In this document: positions 1-8,648 of the stretch, one piece after another
Numbering within the stretch: position 1 is the first letter of the stretch
Layout of the letters: every line of letters begins with the position of its first letter
From: Terrimesophilobacter bigeumensis
GTDB lineage: Bacteria; Actinomycetota; Actinomycetes; Actinomycetales; Microbacteriaceae
NCBI RefSeq assembly: GCF_039537265.1
Contig: NZ_BAABAE010000003.1
Coordinates: 1,116,001-1,180,000, forward strand
Length of the DNA stretch: 64,000 nucleotides
Direction: 5' to 3'
Notes under the pieces: model-generated
Told to the model about the DNA's origin: nothing
What the model saw: the letters and a program-made list of their open reading frames with translations, nothing else
The model's database searches: none
Translations under genes and position numbers: made by a program

Positions 1-1548
1 ATCGTGCCCCAGTTGGTCTCCGACCTCGTCGCCTCGCGCATCGCCGGGCAGGACCCGACCCTCTGGGGCGCGGATGCTGAGGCCGAAGCCGCGAAGCGAC
101 TGGGCTGGACCGAGGCGGTCGTCGTCTCCGACCCGCTCGTTCCCGACATCCTCGCCCTTCGCGACCGCCTGCGTGCCCAGGGCGTCGACCACATCGTGCT
201 CGGCGGCATGGGCGGCTCGTCCCTCGCCCCCGAGGTCATCACGAAGACCGCGGGCGTCGAACTCACCATTCTCGACACGACCTCCCCGGGGCAGATCCGC
301 GCCGCCCTCGACGATCGCCTGGCGACGACGGCGGTCGTGATCTCGTCGAAGTCGGGTTCGACCGTCGAGACCGACAGCCAGAAGCGCGTCTACGAGGAGG
401 CGTTTCGGGCGATCGGCATCGACCCGATCGAACGCGTCGTCGTCGTGACCGACCCCGGCTCACCGCTGGATGTCGCCGCCCGCACCGACGGCTACCGCGT
501 CTTCAACGCCGACCCGAATGTGGGCGGACGGTACTCGGCACTCACCGCCTTCGGGCTCGTCCCCTCAGGCCTCGCCGGCGTCGACATCGCCGCGCTGCTC
601 GACGAGGCGTCGTCGGTCGCCGGCCGCATCGCGGTCGACCAGGAGGAGAACCCCGCGCTCATCCTGGGCGCCGCGATCGCCGGAACCCGGCCCCTCCGTG
701 ACAAGCTCGGCATCGTCGCCGACGGCACCTACATCGTGGGCTTCGCCGACTGGGCGGAACAGCTCATCGCCGAGTCCACGGGCAAGCTCGGCAAGGGGCT
801 GCTCCCCGTCGTTCTCGGAACGGATGCGCCGGAACTCTCCAGGAACCTGCCCGACCTCCAGGTCGTGCGCCTCGTGGAGAGCGCCCGGGCGACCGAAGAG
901 GTCGAAGAGGGCGAGATCGAGATCAGCGGGACCCTCGGGGCCCAATTGCTCGTCTGGGAGACCGCGATCGCGGTCGCCGGACGTCTCCTCGGCATCGACC
1001 CCTTCGACCAGCCGGATGTCGAGTCCGCCAAGGAGGCCACGCGTGGACTCCTCGACTCGACCCCCACGCCCGCTCCCCCGGCCTTCTCCGAGTCCGGTGT
1101 CGAGGTGCTGGCGACCGATGCGGCGCTCACCGCGAAGGGGACACTGCCCTCGGCCATCGATGCGCTGCTCGCCACGATCCCCGAGAACGGCTACCTGAGC
1201 ATCCAGGCCTACCTCGATCGCGTCCAGCTGCCGCAGGCCGAGCGCCTGCGCGACCTCGTGGCGGCGCGCATCGACCGCCCGGTGACCTTCGGGTGGGGCC
1301 CGCGCTTCCTGCACTCGACCGGCCAGTTCCACAAGGGCGGTCCGGCCGTCGGCGTGTTCCTGCAGCTCGTCGGCGCGGAGAGCGAGGATCTCGCGATCCC
1401 CGGGCGGCCCTTCACCTTCGGGCAGCTTCTCCGGGCTCAGGCGCAGGGCGACGCCTCGGTGCTCGCCGACCACGGCCGCCCGGTCCTCACGCTCACGCTG
1501 ACCGACCCGCAGGGCGGCCTCGCGAGCATCCTCGGCACCCTGGGCTGA
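1..1548 (+). CDS. pgi: Glucose-6-phosphate isomerase (5' end off window)
   Basis: Interconverts glucose-6-phosphate and fructose-6-phosphate in the cytoplasm. The visible 515 codons contain the SIS-type sugar-phosphate motif GGMGGSSLAPEV near residue 67 and SSKSGSTVET near residue 113. The frame is open to the first base; the first in-frame GTG at position 4 starts in the middle of a conserved N-terminal stretch (PQLVSDLVASRIAGQDP), so I infer the true start lies to the left of the window. It is followed 6 bp downstream by zwf, so isomerase and dehydrogenase compete for the same substrate from one transcript. Family assignment is secure; only the start is missing. Confidence 0.93.
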   Translation: MVPQLVSDLVASRIAGQDPTLWGADAEAEAAKRLGWTEAVVVSDPLVPDILALRDRLRAQGVDHIVLGGMGGSSLAPEVITKTAGVELTILDTTSPGQIRAALDDRLATTAVVISSKSGSTVETDSQKRVYEEAFRAIGIDPIERVVVVTDPGSPLDVAARTDGYRVFNADPNVGGRYSALTAFGLVPSGLAGVDIAALLDEASSVAGRIAVDQEENPALILGAAIAGTRPLRDKLGIVADGTYIVGFADWAEQLIAESTGKLGKGLLPVVLGTDAPELSRNLPDLQVVRLVESARATEEVEEGEIEISGTLGAQLLVWETAIAVAGRLLGIDPFDQPDVESAKEATRGLLDSTPTPAPPAFSESGVEVLATDAALTAKGTLPSAIDALLATIPENGYLSIQAYLDRVQLPQAERLRDLVAARIDRPVTFGWGPRFLHSTGQFHKGGPAVGVFLQLVGAESEDLAIPGRPFTFGQLLRAQAQGDASVLADHGRPVLTLTLTDPQGGLASILGTLG

Positions 1549-1554
1549 CCGCGG

Positions 1555-3096
1555 ATGCCACCGGTCGCGATCACGATGGAGTCCAACCCCCTGAGGCTGG
1601 CGTCCGACCGCCGGCTCAACCGCATCGCCGGCCCGAGCGCCCTCATCATCTTCGGCGTCACCGGCGACCTCTCCCGCAAGAAGCTCATGCCCGCCGTGTA
1701 CGACCTGGCCAATCGCGGGTTGCTGCCGCCCGGGTTCGCCCTCGTCGGGTTCGCGCGACGGGACTGGGAGACCCAGGACTTCGCCCAGGCCGTGCACGAC
1801 GCCGTCAAGTCCTACGCCCGGACGCCCTTCGACGAGGACGTCTGGGAGCAGCTCTCACGAGGCATCCGCTTCGTCCAGGGCGAGTTCGACGACGACGCGG
1901 CCTTCGAGAGGCTCGCCGAGACGCTCAAGGAACTCGACGCCTCCCGCGGCACTATGGGCAACCACGCCTTCTACCTCTCGATCCCGCCGAAGTCGTTCCC
2001 CCAGGTCACCGAGCAGCTGCGTCGCTCGGGTCTCGCCCAGCAGGCAGACGGCCAGTGGCGACGCGTTGTGATCGAGAAGCCCTTCGGCAGCGACCTCGTC
2101 TCGGCGCGCGCGCTCAACGACGTCGTGGAGTCGGTGTTCCCGCCGGACTCGGTGTTCCGCATCGACCACTACCTGGGCAAGGAGACGGTCCAGAACATCC
2201 TCGCCCTGCGTTTCGCCAACCAGCTCTACGAGCCCATCTGGAACGAGCGCTACGTCGACCACGTGCAGATCACGATGGCCGAGGACATCGGCGTCGGCGG
2301 ACGTGCGGGCTACTACGACGGGATCGGCGCCGCCCGTGACGTCATCCAGAACCACCTCCTCCAGCTGCTGGCCCTCACGGCCATGGAGGAGCCGGTGTCC
2401 TTCGACGCGCGTGACCTCAGGGCGGAGAAGGAGAAGATCCTCTCCGCGGTGCGGCTCGGCAAAGACCTCTCGCTCACGACAGCCCGCGGGCAGTACTCGA
2501 GCGGCTGGCAGGGGGGTGAGCGGGTCATCGGATTCCTCGACGAGGAGGGCATGGATCCGGCGTCCCTCACCGAGACCTACGCCGCCATCCGACTCGACAT
2601 CAACACGCGTCGCTGGGCGGGCGTGCCCTTCTACCTGAGGGCCGGGAAGCGCCTCGGCCGGCGAGTGACCGAGATCGCCGTCGTGTTCAAGCGTGCGCCC
2701 CAGTACCTGTTCGCCGAGAGCCAGACGAGCGCCCTGGGCCAGAACGCGCTCGTCATCCGCGTGCAGCCGGACGAGGGGGTCACGATCCGGTTCGGTTCGA
2801 AGGTGCCGGGCGCCGGCATGCAGGTCCGCGACGTGACGATGGATTTCGGATACGGGCACGCCTTCACCGAGGCGAGCCCCGAGGCCTACGAGCGCCTCAT
2901 CCTCGACGTGCTGCTCGGCGACCCGCCGCTCTTCCCCCGCCACGAGGAGGTCGAACTCAGCTGGAGGATCCTCGACCCCATCGAAGAGTTCTGGGCCACC
3001 CAGGGCCAACCCGAGCAGTACCGGCCGGGGACCTGGGGGCCGGCATCGGCTGATGCGCTCCTCGCCCGCGACGGCCGCACCTGGAGGCGCCCATGA
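1555..3096 (+). CDS. zwf: Glucose-6-phosphate 1-dehydrogenase
   Basis: Oxidises glucose-6-phosphate to 6-phosphogluconolactone with NADP+, the first step of the oxidative pentose-phosphate pathway. The N-terminal dinucleotide fold is visible as IIFGVTGDLSRKK (about residues 31-43), and the active-site signature RIDHYLGKE is at about residue 202. Length of 513 aa is normal. The ATG at 1555 is preferred over the ATG at 1576 because the extra residues (MPPVAIT) resemble the usual N-terminus of relatives. The stop overlaps the opcA start (ATGA), which points to translational coupling with its assembly factor. Confidence 0.96.
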   Translation: MPPVAITMESNPLRLASDRRLNRIAGPSALIIFGVTGDLSRKKLMPAVYDLANRGLLPPGFALVGFARRDWETQDFAQAVHDAVKSYARTPFDEDVWEQLSRGIRFVQGEFDDDAAFERLAETLKELDASRGTMGNHAFYLSIPPKSFPQVTEQLRRSGLAQQADGQWRRVVIEKPFGSDLVSARALNDVVESVFPPDSVFRIDHYLGKETVQNILALRFANQLYEPIWNERYVDHVQITMAEDIGVGGRAGYYDGIGAARDVIQNHLLQLLALTAMEEPVSFDARDLRAEKEKILSAVRLGKDLSLTTARGQYSSGWQGGERVIGFLDEEGMDPASLTETYAAIRLDINTRRWAGVPFYLRAGKRLGRRVTEIAVVFKRAPQYLFAESQTSALGQNALVIRVQPDEGVTIRFGSKVPGAGMQVRDVTMDFGYGHAFTEASPEAYERLILDVLLGDPPLFPRHEEVELSWRILDPIEEFWATQGQPEQYRPGTWGPASADALLARDGRTWRRP

Positions 3097-4079
3097 TCGT
3101 CGAACTGCCCAACACGACGACGAGCGGGATCTCGAAGGCACTCGTCAAGATCCGCGAAGAGGGTGGCGCCGTCGCCCTCGGTCGTGTGCTGACACTCGTG
3201 ATCGCCACGCGACACGGTGCGGAGGAGGAGGCGATCGAGGCCGCCAACGATGCCTCGCGTGAGCATCCGATGCGTGTCATCGTCCTCTCCACCTCACCGG
3301 ACGCCACGCCCACGGGCTCCCCCGCCGAGTCGCGCCTCGACGCCCAGATCAGGGTCGGCGGCGACGCCGGTGCGAGCGAAGTCGTCGTGTTGCGCGCCTA
3401 CGGCGAGACCGCCAAGAACGAGGAAGGCCTCGTGACCGGGCTCCTGCTGGCCGATGCGCCGGTCGTCGCCTGGTGGCCGGCCGAGGCGCCTCCCGTCGTC
3501 TCCGAGTCCGCGATCGGCCGGATGGCCCAGCGACGCATCACGGATGCCGCCGCCCAGGCGGATCCTCGCGCCTACCTCGACCATCTCGCGGAGTCCTACC
3601 GGCCGGGAGACACCGATTTCTCCTGGACGCGACTGACCCTCTGGCGGGCACAACTGGCCGCGGTTCTCGACCAGCCGCCGTACCAGCAGGTCACCGCCAT
3701 CGAGGTGCACGGCGCCTCCGACTCACCTTCGACGACGCTCCTGGCCGCCTGGTTGCAACAGCAGCTCGGGGTCACCGCGACACAGTCGACCTATGGGCCT
3801 TCGGGCATGCGCGCCGGCATCTACGAGGTGCGGCTCGAGCGGGAGGCCGGAATCATCGAGCTCCGGCGGACCCAGCCGAGCATCGTCACGCTGGTTCAGC
3901 CGGGCCAGCCTGTCCACGACATCTCGCTGCCACGCCGAACACTGCGCGACTGCCTCGCCGAGGAGCTGCGCAGGCTCGACCCCGACGACCTGTTCGGCGA
4001 CGTGCTGCGGCGGGGACTCGCCGGCCTCGCCGCGCCGATCACCTCATCCATCCCCTTCGACGAGAGGAGTGCGTCATGA
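3093..4079 (+). CDS. opcA: Glucose-6-phosphate dehydrogenase assembly protein OpcA
   Basis: OpcA proteins are needed for full activity of actinobacterial and cyanobacterial glucose-6-phosphate dehydrogenase. This 328-aa protein begins MIVELPNTTTSGISKAL, and the stretch LLADAPVVAWWPAEAPPV near residue 115-133 is characteristic of the family. It overlaps zwf upstream by 4 nt and pgl downstream by 4 nt (both ATGA), the arrangement common in actinobacteria. No membrane segment or known catalytic motif is seen, in line with a protein-interaction role. Confidence 0.94.
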   Translation: MIVELPNTTTSGISKALVKIREEGGAVALGRVLTLVIATRHGAEEEAIEAANDASREHPMRVIVLSTSPDATPTGSPAESRLDAQIRVGGDAGASEVVVLRAYGETAKNEEGLVTGLLLADAPVVAWWPAEAPPVVSESAIGRMAQRRITDAAAQADPRAYLDHLAESYRPGDTDFSWTRLTLWRAQLAAVLDQPPYQQVTAIEVHGASDSPSTTLLAAWLQQQLGVTATQSTYGPSGMRAGIYEVRLEREAGIIELRRTQPSIVTLVQPGQPVHDISLPRRTLRDCLAEELRRLDPDDLFGDVLRRGLAGLAAPITSSIPFDERSAS

Positions 4080-4867
4080 GCCCCGAACGGCTCGTACTCG
4101 TCTACGACGACCGGGCCGGTCTCGCCTCGGCAGTCGCCGCGCGGTTCTACGAGACCATCGGCGGCATCCTCGAGACGAAACCGGTGGCGCACATCGTGTT
4201 CACCGGGGGGACCGTCGGCGGTGAGATCCTCGCGGCGATCGGTGCCTCCGGGCAGCGGGACTCGCTCGACTGGAGTCGGGTCGAGCTCTGGTGGGGAGAC
4301 GAACGCTGGCTGCCCGCAGGCGACCCCGAGCGCAATGACACGCTCGCCGACGATGGGCTGTTGGCCGGGCTGGTCGCTCAAGGGCTCTTGGCCCCCGCTC
4401 GGATCCACCGCCTCCCCGCTTCGGACGGGCCTCTCGACCTGGATGCGGCAGCCGGCAGCTACGCCGCGGAACTCTCCCGGTCCGCTCGGAAAGGCGAACC
4501 CGTGCCCGACTTCGACCTCCTCTTCCTCGGGGTCGGGCCGGACGGCCACGTCGCCTCGCTGTTTCCCGAGTACGACGGCATCCGGGTCACCGAACCGACC
4601 GTCGTGGCCGTGCGCAACTCCCCGAAACCCCCTCCCGAGCGCCTGAGCCTCACACTCCCGGCGATCAACCGTGCCGATCGGGTCTGGCTGTGCCTCGCCG
4701 GCGCCGACAAGGCCCCGGCCCTCGGCCTGGCCCTGGCGGGCGCAAACACGGTCGAAGTGCCTGTAGCGGGCGTCTCAGGGCGCGTGAGGACGATATTCTT
4801 CCTCGACCGGGACGCCGCCGCCGAGGTTCCGCCGGAACTCCTCGCGGATGACGGCACGACCGCCTAG
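4076..4867 (+). CDS. pgl: 6-phosphogluconolactonase
   Basis: Hydrolyses 6-phosphogluconolactone to 6-phosphogluconate, the step after Zwf. The 263-aa protein has the sugar-phosphate-isomerase-like motifs FTGGTVGGEIL (about residue 41), WWGDERWLP (about residue 73) and GVGPDGHVASLFPEY (about residue 151), which together form the DevB/SOL active site. The start is the ATG within the ATGA overlap with opcA; the same frame is open further upstream, but that part lies inside opcA. It is the last gene of the pgi-zwf-opcA-pgl set and faces rbpA with 8 bp between the stop codons. Confidence 0.95.
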   Translation: MSPERLVLVYDDRAGLASAVAARFYETIGGILETKPVAHIVFTGGTVGGEILAAIGASGQRDSLDWSRVELWWGDERWLPAGDPERNDTLADDGLLAGLVAQGLLAPARIHRLPASDGPLDLDAAAGSYAAELSRSARKGEPVPDFDLLFLGVGPDGHVASLFPEYDGIRVTEPTVVAVRNSPKPPPERLSLTLPAINRADRVWLCLAGADKAPALGLALAGANTVEVPVAGVSGRVRTIFFLDRDAAAEVPPELLADDGTTA

Positions 4868-4875
4868 GCGCAGGT

Positions 4876-5238
4876 CTAAGCCGAGGTACGGCCCCGGCGC
4901 GCCCTGAGCTGTTCGAGCGCCTCGTCGAGCAGTGTTGCCGCTTCCTGCTCGGTTCGGCGTTCCTTCACGTAGGCGAGGTGCGTCTTGTAGGGCTCGAGCT
5001 TCGCCACCGAGGGAGGATTCTCCTTGTCGCGGCCGGCCGGAAGCCCGCAGTTCGGGCAGTCGAGCTGCTCGGGGATCTCCTCCGGCTCGATCGTCGCCAG
5101 GAAGTACGGCTTCAGTTCATGACCGTTCGAACACCAGTACAGGACCTGGATGCGGTCCGCGTGAAAACCGCGGTCCTGCTCTCCCATCGGTCCGGCGCCG
5201 ACGCGCGAACCACGAATAGCACTGCCACCTGATGCCAC
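4876..5238 (-). CDS. rbpA: RNA polymerase-binding protein RbpA
   Basis: RbpA is an actinobacterial factor that binds RNA polymerase and the principal sigma factor and stabilises the open promoter complex. The 120-aa protein starts MASGGSAIRGSRVGAGPMGE, a basic N-terminal tail, followed by a core and a C-terminal helix (LAYVKERRTEQEAATLLDEAL) that corresponds to the sigma-interacting segment. The core carries Cys and His at the places expected for a zinc site: CSNGH near residue 36 and CPNC near residue 60. It follows secG by 11 bp and ends the gap-pgk-tpiA-secG-rbpA run. Confidence 0.93.
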   Translation of the reverse strand: MASGGSAIRGSRVGAGPMGEQDRGFHADRIQVLYWCSNGHELKPYFLATIEPEEIPEQLDCPNCGLPAGRDKENPPSVAKLEPYKTHLAYVKERRTEQEAATLLDEALEQLRARRGRTSA

Positions 5239-5249
5239 CGATGACCCCT

Positions 5250-5501
5250 TTAGATTCCGACGTTGAACTTGGTGAGGAGGCCGAGCACGATGATGCAGGA
5301 CACCCAGACGAGGCCCAGAATGACCGTGAAACGGTTGAGGTTGCGCTCAGCGACGCCGGAGGCGCCCAGATTCGAGGTCGTTCCGCCGCCGAACATGTCC
5401 GAGAGGCCGCCACCGCGGCCCTTGTGCAGGAGGATGAGAAGGGTCAGCAGGAGGCTCGTGATTCCGAGTACGACCTGGAAGATGACCTGGAGGATTTCCA
5501 C
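5250..5501 (-). CDS. secG: Preprotein translocase subunit SecG
   Basis: SecG is the small third subunit of the SecYEG protein-export channel in the plasma membrane. The 83-aa protein has two hydrophobic helices (about residues 4-24 and 60-80) joined by a cytoplasmic loop with the family motif GRGGGLSDMFGG. The start is GTG (MEILQ). It sits in the classical actinobacterial place after tpiA. A 90-bp gap separates it from tpiA and holds a good -10 box, so it may also have its own promoter. Confidence 0.95.
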   Translation of the reverse strand: MEILQVIFQVVLGITSLLLTLLILLHKGRGGGLSDMFGGGTTSNLGASGVAERNLNRFTVILGLVWVSCIIVLGLLTKFNVGI

Positions 5502-5538
5502 GGGAATGGTGCCTTTCTGCGGGCGCTGACCGTTGATC

Positions 5539-5544
5539 AGTATA
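5539..5544 (-). promoter_or_regulatory. Candidate -10 box upstream of secG
   Basis: On the minus strand the sequence reads TATACT in the tpiA-secG gap, about 37 bp before the secG GTG; transcription would start near 5532 with a leader of about 30 nt. The box is close to the sigma70-type consensus and unusually AT-rich for this GC-rich DNA. No good -35 hexamer is visible at 16-18 bp, so this is a candidate only. Confidence 0.4.
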
Positions 5545-5591
5545 ACTTGTGCCGGCCGATTGACCGATTCACCCTGCTCGATGCCGGCGGA

Positions 5592-6392
5592 CTAGGTGCC
5601 GACGTGGCTCTGGAAGCGGGCGATCTTCGCGAACTCGTCGACCACGAGGCTCGCCCCGCCGACGAGCGCACCGTCGACATTCGGCTCGCGCAGGAAGCTC
5701 GCGATGTTGCCGGATTTGACCGATCCGCCGTAGAGGATGCGGGTCGCGGCACCGGCCTCCTCGCCGAGCGCCGTGCCGACGACGGCGCGCAGTTGCGCGG
5801 CGACGTTCTCGGCCTGCTCCGGAGTCGCCGCCTGGCCGGATCCGATCGCCCAGACCGGCTCATAGGCCACGACGATGTCCGACCCCTTCGGCAGGCCGGC
5901 CAGTGCCGTCTCAAGCTGCTCCACGGGAACGGCACTCGCACCGCGCGCCTCGAGATCCTCGGCCGTCTCACCGACGCAGATCACCGGTACGAGCCCGTGT
6001 CGGATGGCGGCGGCAGCCTTCGCCCCGACCAGCTCGCTCGTCTCGTGGTGGTAGGAGCGGCGCTCGGAGTGGCCGACGATCGCGTAGGTGCACTCGAGCG
6101 CCTTCAGGAACGCCCCGGAGATCTCACCGGTGTAGGCGCCGGAGTCGTGTTCGGAGACATCCTGAGCTCCGAAGGTGATCGGAAAGTGGTCGGAGACGAT
6201 GAGCGACTGAACCGAGCGCAGATCGGTGAACGGTGGGAACACCGCCACCTCGACGGTCCGGAAATCGAGCTTGGCGTCCTGGAGGCTCCAGGCGAGCTTC
6301 TGTACGAAGGCGATCGACTGAAGGTGGTCGAGGTTGAGCTTCCAGTTGCCCGCGATGAGCGGGCGGCGCCCTGCTTCGGCTTTCACTGCCAT
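5592..6392 (-). CDS. tpiA: Triosephosphate isomerase
   Basis: Interconverts dihydroxyacetone phosphate and glyceraldehyde-3-phosphate. All three catalytic landmarks are visible in the 266-aa protein: the Lys in AGNWKLN (about residue 18), the His in VGHSERR (about residue 104), and the Glu in AYEPVWAIGSG (about residue 174); YGGSVK near residue 220 binds phosphate. It overlaps the 3' end of pgk by 10 nt, so the two are probably coupled. Confidence 0.97.
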   Translation of the reverse strand: MAVKAEAGRRPLIAGNWKLNLDHLQSIAFVQKLAWSLQDAKLDFRTVEVAVFPPFTDLRSVQSLIVSDHFPITFGAQDVSEHDSGAYTGEISGAFLKALECTYAIVGHSERRSYHHETSELVGAKAAAAIRHGLVPVICVGETAEDLEARGASAVPVEQLETALAGLPKGSDIVVAYEPVWAIGSGQAATPEQAENVAAQLRAVVGTALGEEAGAATRILYGGSVKSGNIASFLREPNVDGALVGGASLVVDEFAKIARFQSHVGT

Positions 6393-7594
6393 CCGAGTAC
6401 CTCCAGTCCTGGCAGTCGCTTCCCCTCGAGGAATTCGAGGCTGGCACCTCCGCCGGTCGATATGTGGCCGAACCTGCTGTCGTCGAAACCGAGTGCCCGC
6501 ACGGCGGCGGCGGAATCGCCTCCGCCCACGACCGAGAGTCCGTCGACCTCGGTGAGCGCCTGGGCGACCGCCTTCGTGCCCCCGGAGAACGCCGGGAACT
6601 CGAACACGCCCATCGGGCCGTTCCAGAAGACCGTCGTGGATGACCTCACGACCTCGGCGAAACGCTTCGCCGTCTCCGGACCGATGTCGAGCCCGATTCC
6701 GGATGCGCCCCAGGCGGTGTCCTCGATCGCATCGACGGCGCGGACCTCATGGTCGGCATCCGCCGAGAACGCCGAGGCGACGATCGTGTCGACGGGAAGG
6801 ACAAGGTCGACGCCGAGCCGTTCGGCCTCGGCGAGGTAGCCGCGCACGGTGTCGAGCTGGTCCTCCTCGAGCAGACTCGACCCGACCGGATGCCCCTGGG
6901 CGGCCAGGAAGGTGAACATCATGCCGCCACCGATGAGCAGTGAGTCGACGCGGGGCAGCAGATGCCCGATGACGCCGAGCTTGTCGGAGACCTTGGAGCC
7001 CCCGAGAACGACCGTGTAGGGCTTCTGCGGGGACTCGGTGAGACGATCGAGCACCTCGAGCTCAGCGGTCATCAGTCGCCCGGCGGCGCTCGGGAGCAGT
7101 TCGGCGAGCTCGAAGACGCTCGCCTGCTTGCGATGCACCACCCCGAAACCGTCGGACACGAACAGGTCGCCGAGCTCGGCGAGCCTGCTCGCGAACTCCC
7201 GGCGATCAGCGTCATCCCTGGCCGTCTCCCCCGGGTTGAACCGGAGGTTCTCCAGGAGTGCGATGTCGCCGTCTTCGAGACCGCCGACGGCATCCTTCGC
7301 CGCCTGCCCGACCGTATCGCTCGCGAAGACGACCGGATTGCCGAGCAGTTCGCATAGCCGCTGGGCGACCGGCGCGAGGCTGTACTTCGCATCCGGGGCG
7401 CCATCCGGACGCCCGAGATGCGAGATGACGACCGTGCGCGCACCGGCGTGGATGAGCTCGTTGAGGGTCGTGAGCGACGCCCGGATGCGCCCATCGTCGG
7501 TGATGACCTGGCCGTCGAGCGGCACGTTGAGGTCGCAGCGGACGATGACGCGCTTGCCGGCGAGCGGGCCTAGGGACTCGATCGTACGGAGCAT
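6383..7594 (-). CDS. pgk: Phosphoglycerate kinase
   Basis: Transfers phosphate from 1,3-bisphosphoglycerate to ADP in glycolysis, reversibly. The 403-aa protein has the N-domain signature RCDLNVPLDG (residues 19-28), the lobe VVLGGSKVSDKLGVI near residue 196, and the C-domain nucleotide motif VVGGGDSAAAV near residue 356. It lies 10 bp after gap and overlaps tpiA, the standard gap-pgk-tpi operon. Nothing unusual was seen. Confidence 0.97.
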   Translation of the reverse strand: MLRTIESLGPLAGKRVIVRCDLNVPLDGQVITDDGRIRASLTTLNELIHAGARTVVISHLGRPDGAPDAKYSLAPVAQRLCELLGNPVVFASDTVGQAAKDAVGGLEDGDIALLENLRFNPGETARDDADRREFASRLAELGDLFVSDGFGVVHRKQASVFELAELLPSAAGRLMTAELEVLDRLTESPQKPYTVVLGGSKVSDKLGVIGHLLPRVDSLLIGGGMMFTFLAAQGHPVGSSLLEEDQLDTVRGYLAEAERLGVDLVLPVDTIVASAFSADADHEVRAVDAIEDTAWGASGIGLDIGPETAKRFAEVVRSSTTVFWNGPMGVFEFPAFSGGTKAVAQALTEVDGLSVVGGGDSAAAVRALGFDDSRFGHISTGGGASLEFLEGKRLPGLEVLGWQ

Positions 7595-7604
7595 CGTGCG
7601 CCGA

Positions 7605-8612
7605 TCAGGACAGGCGGGCGGCGACGTACTCGGTCAGGTCGACGAGCCGGTTGGAGTAACCCCACTCGTTGTCGTACCAGCCGGCGACCTTGACCTGCGT
7701 CCCGATCACCTTGGTGAGACCGGAGTCGAAGATGCAGGAGTGCGGGTCGCTCACGATGTCACTCGAGACGAGGGGGTCCTCGGTGTAGCTGAGGAGGCCC
7801 TTGAGCGAACCGTTCGCGGCCTCCCGGTAGGCGACGTTGACATCTTCGACGGTGAGCCCGGCGCGCGTCTCGACCGTGAGGTCGGTGATCGACCCGGTCG
7901 GAACCGGCACCCGCAGCGCGTAGCCGTCGAGCTTGCCGACGAGCTCGGGAAGCACGAGGCCGATCGCCTTGGCCGCACCCGTGCTCGTGGGCACGATGTT
8001 GATGGCCGCGGCGCGGGCACGGCGCAGATCGCTGTGCGGGCCGTCCTGCAGGTTCTGGTCGGCCGTGTAGGCGTGCACCGTCGTCATGAGACCGCGCTCG
8101 ATGCCGAAGTTGTCGAGGAACACCTTGGCGAGAGGCGCGAGACAGTTCGTCGTGCAGGATGCGTTCGAGATGATGTGGTGGTTCGCAGGGTCGTACGACT
8201 CCTCGTTGACTCCCATGACGAAGGTCGCATCCTCGCCCTTGGCCGGCGCCGAGATGATGACCTTCTTCGCGCCGGCGTCGAGGTGCTTGCGGGCGTCCTC
8301 GGCGTTGGTGAACCGGCCCGTGGACTCCACGACGATGTCGACCCCGAGATCGCCCCAGCCGAGCAGCGCCGGATCGCGCTGCTCGAGCACCGTGATCGGT
8401 TTGCCATTGACCACGATGCGGTCGCCATCCAGTTCCACCGTCGCGTCGAGCCGGCCGGTGACCGAGTCGTACTTGAGCAGGGTCGCGAGGGCCTTGTTGT
8501 CGGTCAGGTCGTTGACCGCGACGATATCGAGGTCACTGCCCTTGGCCAGTGCGGCGCGAAAATAGTTGCGGCCGATGCGGCCGAACCCGTTGATTCCGAT
8601 CTTGACGGACAA
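7605..8612 (-). CDS. gap: Glyceraldehyde-3-phosphate dehydrogenase, type I
   Basis: NAD-dependent oxidation and phosphorylation of glyceraldehyde-3-phosphate. The 335-aa protein shows the Rossmann motif INGFGRIGRNYFR (residues 7-19) and the catalytic Cys in SNASCTTNCLAPLAK (about residue 151), with the C-terminal signature WYDNEWGYSNR. The start is TTG at 8612 with a GAGGAG ribosome-binding site 7 nt upstream on the minus strand; no ATG or GTG fits the conserved MSVKIGING N-terminus. First gene of the lower-glycolysis run after sodA (36-bp gap). Confidence 0.97.
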   Translation of the reverse strand: MSVKIGINGFGRIGRNYFRAALAKGSDLDIVAVNDLTDNKALATLLKYDSVTGRLDATVELDGDRIVVNGKPITVLEQRDPALLGWGDLGVDIVVESTGRFTNAEDARKHLDAGAKKVIISAPAKGEDATFVMGVNEESYDPANHHIISNASCTTNCLAPLAKVFLDNFGIERGLMTTVHAYTADQNLQDGPHSDLRRARAAAINIVPTSTGAAKAIGLVLPELVGKLDGYALRVPVPTGSITDLTVETRAGLTVEDVNVAYREAANGSLKGLLSYTEDPLVSSDIVSDPHSCIFDSGLTKVIGTQVKVAGWYDNEWGYSNRLVDLTEYVAARLS

Positions 8613-8648
8613 AACAATGCTCCTCGGGGATTGGACGGTGGATGACCG

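Noticed and set aside
4860..4869. CGCCTAGGCG palindrome between the convergent pgl and rbpA genes, as a terminator
   Set aside because: It has no loop, no T-tract and includes the pgl stop codon; it is too short to be a believable intrinsic terminator.
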